Source: Hydractinia symbiolongicarpus | Taxonomy: Eukaryota > Cnidaria > Hydrozoa > Anthoathecata > Hydractiniidae | NCBI RefSeq assembly: GCF_029227915.1 | Contig: NC_079883.1 | Coordinates: 14,756,001 to 14,820,000, forward strand | Length of the DNA stretch: 64,000 nucleotides | Direction of reading: 5' to 3' | Shown: positions 57,301 to 64,000 of the stretch, piece by piece | How positions within the stretch are numbered: the first letter of the stretch is position 1 | Layout of the letters: the number at the start of each line of letters is the position of its first letter | The notes under the pieces: generated by a model | The model's database searches: none | What the model was told of the DNA's origin: nothing | Seen by the model: the letters and a program-made list of their open reading frames with translations, nothing else | Position numbers and translations under genes: made by a program

Positions 57301-58309
57301 ACAATGAAAAACGAGAAGGTAATTAAAAAAAAAAATACGGCCACCTCTCTCCTGTTTTTTTAAGAAAACAAATATTCTTTTGGATATTATTATTTCACAT
57401 TTTAATCAAAACTCGAAGCTCCATATAAATTAAAAAAAATACAACGTGTTTTCACACTCACCTCAGTTTTCAGTAAGTCCGTTTTCTTCACATATTCTTC
57501 CAATTTAGATTTCAAGTTTGAATCCTTATTAAAATTAAATACCAGTGACCAGAAAAGTAACAAAACTATCATATTACAGCTCGTTTTCACGGAAAATCTT
57601 CTAACAACCCTTTCGCTACTGTTTTATAAAGAAATGAAACTGGAAAGGGAAAAGAAAAAAATAGAACACAGACCTGAACAAGTCAATGAGAGAAAATTGC
57701 TCGTATAAACCGAAAATAGATAGTATAAAATAATTACATTACAAACTGAAGATTTCTGTTGCTGGCGACCAACTTTAGCTGAATAATGAAGGTCGCTGGA
57801 GTTGTCTTTTAACACGCTGTGGGTTGCCATTGCAAATGCTGTCACGGAGAAAAGAAAACCAACCACGATAATAAAGTACCAACAACTTGAAGGGTTTGTA
57901 AAAAAGACAATAGATTTTTTGGAAGCTAAAGTTTCTTCGTGAGAAATACATTTTTTGACAGTTGCATACTCCTCCATCTAAATAAAAAACAAACACGGAA
58001 AAACAAAAAAATGTTCGGATGCTATTGGGAAAGAACATTAAATGTTCCGAAAAAAAAACAAACAAAAAAATAAAACAACTTGATTTCTTAAGAAGAAAAG
58101 TAGAACATGGACAAACACAAAAGATGACGGTGACAGTAATGTTGTACTAAATTAGCATATGAGGTGACGCATGACAGCAGGGTGAGGATGATTAACTTTC
58201 TTCGCCTCACTTCATCTTATTCTTACATGTAACTAACCTCAGATCTTTCGTGTTCTTCTTCGTTGCTATCTGGGAGATTATCGAAAAACAATTTGTTTGA
58301 AACAGCCAT
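54389..58309 (-). CDS. Type II membrane C-type lectin with coiled-coil stalk (11 exons)
   Basis: Exons in transcript order: 58238-58309, 57747-57977, 57462-57524, 56905-56988, 56760-56822, 56496-56528, 55741-55777, 55462-55499, 54973-55000, 54689-54857, 54389-54611. Phases agree and give about 346 residues. Seen: an acidic cytoplasmic start (MAVSNKLFFDNL), one signal-anchor helix (CWYFIIVVGFLFSVTAFAM) near residue 75, a stalk of small exons with heptad-like sequence (LKSKLEEYVKKTDLLKTE; ELIKKKVDKQDTE), then a C-type lectin domain: YYFSRERKKWKDAANFC, IGLHDINLERHFRWVDG, EPN, WND and FICKKN. Known: EPN with WND marks Ca2+-dependent mannose/GlcNAc-type binding. Inferred: a surface glycan receptor, probably oligomeric through its stalk. 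The exact ends of the smallest exons are the least certain part. Confidence 0.85.
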
Positions 58310-61300
58310 ATGTTTAACTTCTTATGCTACGTCACCTACAACATTCGTAAAACAAAATTTTAACACAAACTGTTCACATTATTTGCAAAGACATATTTTT
58401 GCGTAACTTTTCCTTGTGGTATTTTTTTGCCGATTTGGACTCATTTTGCAAAAATAAGTTACGCAAAAAAATTATAAAATCGGTCAGCGGCAAATATTTT
58501 TTTTTGCAACATACTCCAATTTTGTATCCGCAAATTAAGCTCTTTGTTGATCTTTTTCATCCTCCAATGTTGATTATTTAAAAATACTCACTCTATGTTC
58601 GTCAAAATTCTGATTTTGCACCGACTAAAATAACTGAATCTTAAAGTATTCCCCAAATTAAAAATTTTAGCATCTCCTAATGCCCGTTGGTTAAGATTGA
58701 AAACTACATGCAAAATGTTCCAATGTAACAATTAAATTCTGAGAGCAGCAAAAATATTTCAAAATTCGTGTTAACCTTCACCAACACATATTTTTTGATA
58801 TAAAAATGAATCGTATCACAAAAACAAAAAAAACATAACGTAATGTAGTTGTAATGCATTGAGCAACCACACATTTCCAGCATAACATAAAACCACTATT
58901 TTTCAGTAGCTACATTACTTTTTGCTCTCTTGTACCTTGTTCTTGAAGTCTTGGTGCAAGCTGATTCTTTTTTCCTTGCTCCTAACTTTAAGGTACTACT
59001 TGCTTTAGTTTTATTTCGTTTCATTAAGGACCTCTTCAATCCCATTTAAATGTTTCAAATTTTAAGCACAACACTTCTTAAGTGACATGAAAATTATTCC
59101 CACGATAATATCAAAAATATTTTTATGAAAGGCATTTTATTGTACATCAGTTCATTATTTTCTTCAAGGTTTCGAGTTTTAATCCTGGTCATAATAAAAT
59201 ATTTTTTGGATCATCATTATTTATTCTGTTGAATTCCATTACCAAACGTTCTTTATAAAATTCTTATCTTCCCATTATTGATACGGCCGATTAGCAGTTT
59301 TTCCCCTGAAGTCGAACTTTACCCCTTATTAGCCAATCAGAATCTGTCGTAGCGATCGACTCCCATAATTAAATTCAACAAGAGATGTCAAATCAAACGT
59401 TACTATTTCTATTTTCACCTATGGGAAAATAAATAAATCGATGTGGAAAAAAAGGAGAGAAAAAATTAATCTTATTTCTGCAATCGATATACAATCTCGC
59501 CCCACTTCGTATGCAAGAAATTTTGTGCTTTGGATACTCAAGAGAATCAATCACTCAGGGTTCTTCTTACTGCGGAAACAGAATGTTGACTTACCATACG
59601 GCGCATGCAGTTAATCTTCTTTTTCCATAGCGATCTTATAAAAAGAACTGGTTAATCTTCAGTGTGTCATGTTTGCAAAGATTTTTATAAATAAAATAAG
59701 ATCGTTTCATCATATTCCAACTATAAAAGAACATACGAGGCAGAAACTAATTCCTAGGATGTTTTCTAACGAATATACTTTCACAAAGGATTTTTATAAG
59801 AGTGAACGCTTAAAGAGGGATTGTGTTTGCGCCTTGTGCAAACAAATTGCGTTCACCTTGTGCATATGCACGTATAGTTTAATTGCACGTAAAGTTTGAA
59901 ACATTTCGAAAGTAAACAGACAGTCTAAGAAGGACACTTTGAAACACTGCTGTCAGCATTGATACAACATTTAATTGTGAAGTGAGTAACATTGATCATC
60001 AAGTTAAGTGTGATGATTGCCACTTTCTTGTTCTTGCAAGACTGACACTTCATGCGCTAATAGCATTAGTATAAATGCTTTGTCTTTACACATTTTGGGA
60101 ATGTTTTCTAATGTTCTTTTTTTTAAGTAAACATCGATTTCGATGTTTTTCACTTTGACATGTATTTTCGTTTTTTTTCATTTTTTATTTTTACTTCTTT
60201 TAATAATTAAAATTTTTCCTTTTTGAATCCATTTTTGCCCGCCTCTCTTTTTGTACGGTAAGGTACGTGCCTACCCCTTTCTAGCCACAACGATGAAACA
60301 AGCAATGTCACTGTGAAAAAAATCATATCTAGTAAATACATTACAAAAAGAAACGTGAAAACGGTTCTTGTAATTTTGATAACACAACTGATTTTCTTAA
60401 TCTTATATTGGGCTGTTCAGGTCAAAGTTTTCTATGCTCTGTTCGACTTTCCAGCCGTATGCAACATTTTCTACATTTCCAAACGGTTTCAACGAGGGGT
60501 CGCGCAACTTCTAATCCAAGCCATTCTCTAGTTATTGTTGTTTTTGTGATAGATAGTATAGCCTTTTTTTGTTGCCTTTTTCGGCCAATTTCGGAACAAA
60601 ACACGGCACAAAGACGGGGGTCATGTATAGGAATTTTTTCACAATTTTTATATTTAAAAATAAATAACTTCAGATTGAGGCATAGTAAGATCATAAAATT
60701 TTTACAGTAGATAGTACATTTGTAAAAGAAAAAATGTACCAATTTTTGATAGTTTATTCTTAGAAATGACGTAATGATGGCGTCATCGCTCAAATACTAC
60801 TACAAATCGCTCTAAAAGCCCAAGAAAGTATTCAACAACAAAGTAAACAATTTTATAAACTGCAATTTTAACGTTGGACAACGTTCATTAAAGTGAACGA
60901 AATTTCGGACAAGGGTGTAAATTTGCAGACGAGATAGTAAAAGTGATGCTGTCGATCAAAAAATGACATAAAATTAATGTAAAAACAAATTCTAATAATA
61001 ATTCTAATAATTATAGAAAATAATTATACAATAACCATTAAAGAAGTTTAAACTGTAATCGTAACATTGAGAGACTTTATAAAAATGTACGACAAGAAGG
61101 GAAATTTGTAGAACAGCTAGACAAAATAACGTCATAGCTAAAAAGATATATCAAATTGATGAATATTTTAAAAATAAGTTCACAGGAGCCATTATGAGTC
61201 ACTACAAGTTGGTACCTATAAAACTTAGACAAACACTATTGAAGCGTACAAAATATTTGACATAGTATAAATATGCAGACCAGGTGAAAATGGAACAACT

Positions 61301-61552
61301 GCACCTTTAAGCACCTAAATAAAAAAAGAACACAGAATATTAGGCTACCAAAAATGCTAAATGTTTTAATAGAACAATATATACCACATGTCACAAGTTG
61401 ACAAAACAATCGTATTTATTTTCGTTACGAAATATTCGTGTGCCGTTACACGGTACACTAGTTCCAGTCTTAACGTTATAACACGTTTAACAACCTCCAC
61501 CCATCTCACAAGTCGATTAACCATTAGAGCTGTAACAAGTTAAGGAGAAATA
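58310..61552. other. 3.2-kb intergenic region, no gene recognised
   Basis: 5' flank of the lectin, then AT-rich spacer. An inverted pair TTTTTGCGTAAC / GTTACGCAAAAA (58396 and 58458) forms a loose hairpin. Frames between 59669 and 60793 show no domain. The last part before 61553 is expected to hold the left terminal repeat and leader of the DIRS-like element, but its edge could not be found. Confidence 0.4.
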
Positions 61553-62278
61553 ATGTCTACATCACGCTCAAGATCATCAAGTCAAGAGAATCCTCCAAAG
61601 CGCCAAAGAGAGGATAGTTCATCAGCTTTGAGCGATCTGAAAATTTCTTCACTTCCAAATTTAACGAACGAACGAAAGTATATGGAAGAAACAAAAGATC
61701 TGGCTAGAAAGCTTAAGAAAGAACCTTCAGCAAGCTTCAAACACAAGAGCAACAAAGTGCAATACGAATTCAATTCGGACATAAAAAACCAGATAAGTGA
61801 CGTTATGAAATTAGCAAAAAGAGATTACAAATCCCTAAATAAGATTACTAACTCTATAAAAAAAAGAAATAAGTTGATTAAAATTGCTGATAGGTCTCCA
61901 GCAGGGTGGAAAACTGTAGATGAATACGTGTCGGACGATCTTGCCTCCGATAGTGAGGACGAAAAGGGAATTAAGACTGCTGAAACCAGGACACTAAAGA
62001 AGACCGAGCATAGTAAAAATAAAAGCCTGCTTCGCATGTGGAAAATTCGGCTATTGGAGAAATCCTTGCCCAGAAATCCAAAGCAACAAGCACCATCACC
62101 AGACCAGAATCCTACAAAATTTAAAGATAAGGATAATACAAATTTCTTGCAAACCAACAGTGATAAGTTTGAATTTAAAAGTAACAATAACCCCTCAATA
62201 CCCATAGTTAAAGGTAGATTAAAGAAAAACATTTCATTCTGGAAAAACATCGCAATTAACGAAACTTACAAAACGTAA
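61553..62278 (+). CDS. DIRS-like element ORF1 (gag-like)
   Basis: 241 codons from ATG at 61553 to TAA. Seen: a Ser/Arg-rich, basic N-terminus (MSTSRSRSSSQ), a charged, helix-prone middle (LARKLKKEPSASFKHKS) and the block KRNKLIKIADRSPAGWKTVDEY followed by LASDSEDEK, characteristic of the first ORF of DIRS-type elements in animals. Basic, low-complexity C-terminus. Known: this ORF takes the place of gag and is thought to bind the element's RNA, although its mechanism is poorly defined. No stops or frameshifts. The reading frame that follows the stop (HEIPFVTTPNSYIL in an overlapping frame near 62285) leads into the polymerase region. Confidence 0.78.
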   Translation: MSTSRSRSSSQENPPKRQREDSSSALSDLKISSLPNLTNERKYMEETKDLARKLKKEPSASFKHKSNKVQYEFNSDIKNQISDVMKLAKRDYKSLNKITNSIKKRNKLIKIADRSPAGWKTVDEYVSDDLASDSEDEKGIKTAETRTLKKTEHSKNKSLLRMWKIRLLEKSLPRNPKQQAPSPDQNPTKFKDKDNTNFLQTNSDKFEFKSNNNPSIPIVKGRLKKNISFWKNIAINETYKT

Positions 62279-62333
62279 TTTTGGAAGACATGAAATTCCT
62301 TTTGTTACAACACCTAACTCGTATATTTTAAAA

Positions 62334-62648
62334 ACAACAAGACGTATGATATACGCAAACAACCTCGCCAAAAAAGTGTATAAAAAGCTAAAGTTAGACA
62401 CGACATATTTTGCTATTCGGATAGGCAATAATATTGATAGAAAATTTCTCGAAATTTCAATTTTCGTTAGGTCACTCTGTAAACACGTCCTCGCGGGCGA
62501 GATAGTAAAAAGAAAAAAAAAGTAAAAATAGTTACCAAGATGAGATTCGAACACACGACTACTCCCGTGTCGGTGCTCAGAGAGGCAAAAATTTCCATTC
62601 TTGTAGGACACATTTGCGTTTTAATACAAGCTCACGAGCTTGTAATAA
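62334..62648 (-). mobile_element. SINE-like insertion of repeat family R in the DIRS element
   Basis: Begins AACAAGACGTATGATATACG and ends AAGCTCACGAGCTTGTAATA, the same two ends seen at 24943 and 26395. It interrupts the polymerase leader between TTPNSYIL and RLFVDEAV. On the minus strand it carries GTTCGAATCTCATC with flanking bases that pair 4 of 5, like a tRNA T-arm/B box, and an upstream GCCTCTCTGAGC. It is inferred to be tRNA-derived. No clean target duplication is visible. Confidence 0.6.
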
Positions 62649-64000
62649 ATCAGCTTTTGAAAATCGATTGTTCGTGGACGAGGCAGTAAACGAGCTTCTA
62701 AATACGGGAAGAACAAATATGTTGGCAAACGACGATATTCCATACATTGTAAATCCAATTTCAGTATCCGTATCCGTATCAGTATCCGTAAATAAACATA
62801 AATAAAGTAAATCAGTATCCGTAAATAAACAAAACCGTCTAATTTTGGATCTCAGACATGTAAACAAGCACGTTTATAAAGATAAAATAAAATTGGAAGA
62901 TTGAAAAGTTTTGAAAAATTACCTAAAACCCAACAACTTTCTTTTTAAATTCGATATCACTCAGGGTTATCACCATATCGATATTTACGCGACTTTTAAA
63001 AATGTCTTGGTTTTTCCTGGTTCTACGAAGGAAAACTCCGCCACTTTGTATTTCTAGTTCTCCCGTTTGGACTCACATCTGCTCCATTTATTTTTACGAA
63101 AGTCATGAGGTGTCTAGTAAAGTTCTGGAGGTTCAATATCATAAAAATAGCAGTTTATATTGATGATGGCTTGGGCGTATCAGATTCTTCATTAAATGCA
63201 ACACGTCATTCCACGTGTGTTCGTTCAACATTAATTAACTGTGGCTTCGTAATAAACAACAAAAAATCTGTGTGGACTCCTTCGCATAACAGCCAATGGT
63301 TAGGTATACAAGTCGATCTCCAAAGATGTTGCTTTTCTATTCCCCGTGACAAAATTATTTCGACTCGGAATTTCATTCATTTTATTCTCACAAAATTCCC
63401 ATACGTATTAGCAAGATTATTAGCTCAACTCTGTGGCAAAATACTCTCTAAAAAATTTGTCTTGGGAGATATCGCACAATTAAAAACAAGATATCCTTAC
63501 AAACTAATTGATTCAAGAGTAACTTGGAACAGAAAATTGAACTTGAAATACGAAAATAGCGTCATAAAAGAACTTTTATTTTGGAGAGATAATTTGAAAT
63601 CCCTAAACAACAAAATTCTAATCCATTATCAAATACCCACAACAGTCGCTTATTCTGACGCCAGTAATAACGCTATTGGAGCTCACGCATGCATAAACAA
63701 CATTAAGTACGAATGCGTGGTAAATCTTTCAAAAATTGAATCGGATAAAAGTTCAACTTGGCGAGAATTATTTGCAGTCACTCATGCCTTATATCTTTTA
63801 AATCGTTATTATAAAATAAATATGTTCTTTGGCACACAGATAACTTTGCTGTTTCAATTATTGCAAAGTCTGGATCCAACAAAGAGCCTCTTCAATACTT
63901 AGCTCTATAAATATATGATGTGTGCAAAAAAAACAATATAGATTTTGATAAAAAATGGATCCCGAGAGAACAAAATACCGGTGCCGATTATTTGAGTAGA
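62649..64000 (+). pseudogene. DIRS-like reverse transcriptase/RNase H, disrupted
   Basis: Seen: leader RLFVDEAVNELLNTGR and an ISVSVSV stretch where a GTATCC microsatellite intrudes, followed by a stop. RT pieces with LILDLRHVNKHVYKDK, an in-frame stop, then FKFDITQGYHHIDIYATF and a frame change. The main open part 63105-63902 has the catalytic YIDDGLG, the SQWLGIQVD block and RNase H residues YSDASNNAIGA. A further frame change near 63840 continues as a tail ending ADYLSR at the window edge. Known: the order RT, RNase H, then methyltransferase and tyrosine recombinase is typical of DIRS. At least one stop and several frame changes make this copy inactive unless rescued in trans. Confidence 0.8.
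62760..62825. repeat. GTATCC microsatellite within the polymerase leader
   Basis: Six-base units CAGTATCCGTATCCGTATCA, with a short duplication of AAATCAGTATCCGTAAATAA. It expands the coding leader into a Ser-Val run. Confidence 0.85.

Larger units (their letters stand above)
61553..64000 (+). mobile_element. DIRS-like retrotransposon, right end beyond the window
   Basis: Contains an intact first ORF, an inserted repeat, and a disrupted reverse transcriptase/RNase H region running off the edge. The order and motifs (YIDDGLG; a C-terminal RNase H core) fit DIRS elements, which integrate with a tyrosine recombinase rather than a DDE integrase. The recombinase would lie beyond 64000 and is not seen. 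Confidence 0.78.

Noticed and set aside
57402-57590. Separate small gene starting MKTSCNMIVLLLF
   Set aside because: Its 5' part is intron sequence. The supported portion (57462-57524) is a phase-0 coiled-coil exon of the lectin.
60422-60793. 123-codon minus-strand frame near 60.6 kb
   Set aside because: Overlaps two other weak frames and shows no domain or coding bias that can be judged by eye.
62520-62580. Functional tRNA gene on the minus strand
   Set aside because: Only a T-arm-like piece is visible. A D-arm and acceptor stem cannot be folded, and the same sequence recurs in repeats.

Overview
The window is eukaryotic nuclear DNA: visibly AT-rich, with split genes bearing canonical GT/AG introns, long intergenic stretches and many decayed DNA transposons. 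A Gremlin-like cystine-knot protein, a receptor tyrosine kinase, a type II C-type lectin and paired rhodopsin-class GPCRs indicate an animal. The base composition, small exons, and mix of DIRS, Helitron, Ginger and hAT elements fit a cnidarian, probably a hydrozoan. That placement is inference.

Layout. 1-1198 (+): 3' end of a DUF4246-family gene. 2.4-15 kb: transposon-dominated, with an integrase-core relic, a 21-bp minisatellite, a hairpin MITE with 8-bp direct repeats, a second transposon-gene relic, a 3.1-kb hAT-like element with a 5-bp duplication, and head-to-tail short Helitrons. 15.4-16.4 kb (-): intronless GPCR. 20.4-20.8 kb (+): Gremlin/DAN-like secreted protein. 22.2-23.1 kb: more Helitrons. 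23.8-45.35 kb (-): one large receptor tyrosine kinase gene, reconstructed as about 23 exons and about 975 codons, with introns full of repeats. 49.5-51.3 kb: Ginger-like DNA transposon holding a broken integrase gene. 51.9-52.8 kb (+): second GPCR, about 94% identical to the first and inverted relative to it. 54.4-58.3 kb (-): an 11-exon type II membrane C-type lectin. 61.5 kb to the end (+): a DIRS-like retrotransposon with an intact first ORF, an inserted repeat and a broken reverse transcriptase/RNase H region running off the window.

How the genes relate. Nothing suggests an operon or a dedicated multi-gene system. The host genes are extracellular-signalling and recognition genes: a ligand antagonist, a receptor kinase, a lectin and two GPCRs. 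The GPCR pair is a recent inverted duplication lying on either side of the receptor kinase locus. The strongest candidates for something undescribed are the receptor kinase (cysteine-rich start resembling anosmin, three FN3-like segments, FGFR-like kinase) and the Ginger-like element (TGT...ACA termini, CCGG duplication, long inverted arrays of a TACTCCC motif).

Exon boundaries were set by hand from splice consensus, reading phase and family similarity. Phases are consistent through both multi-exon genes, but no transcript evidence was available. Family names come from recognised motifs, not database searches.
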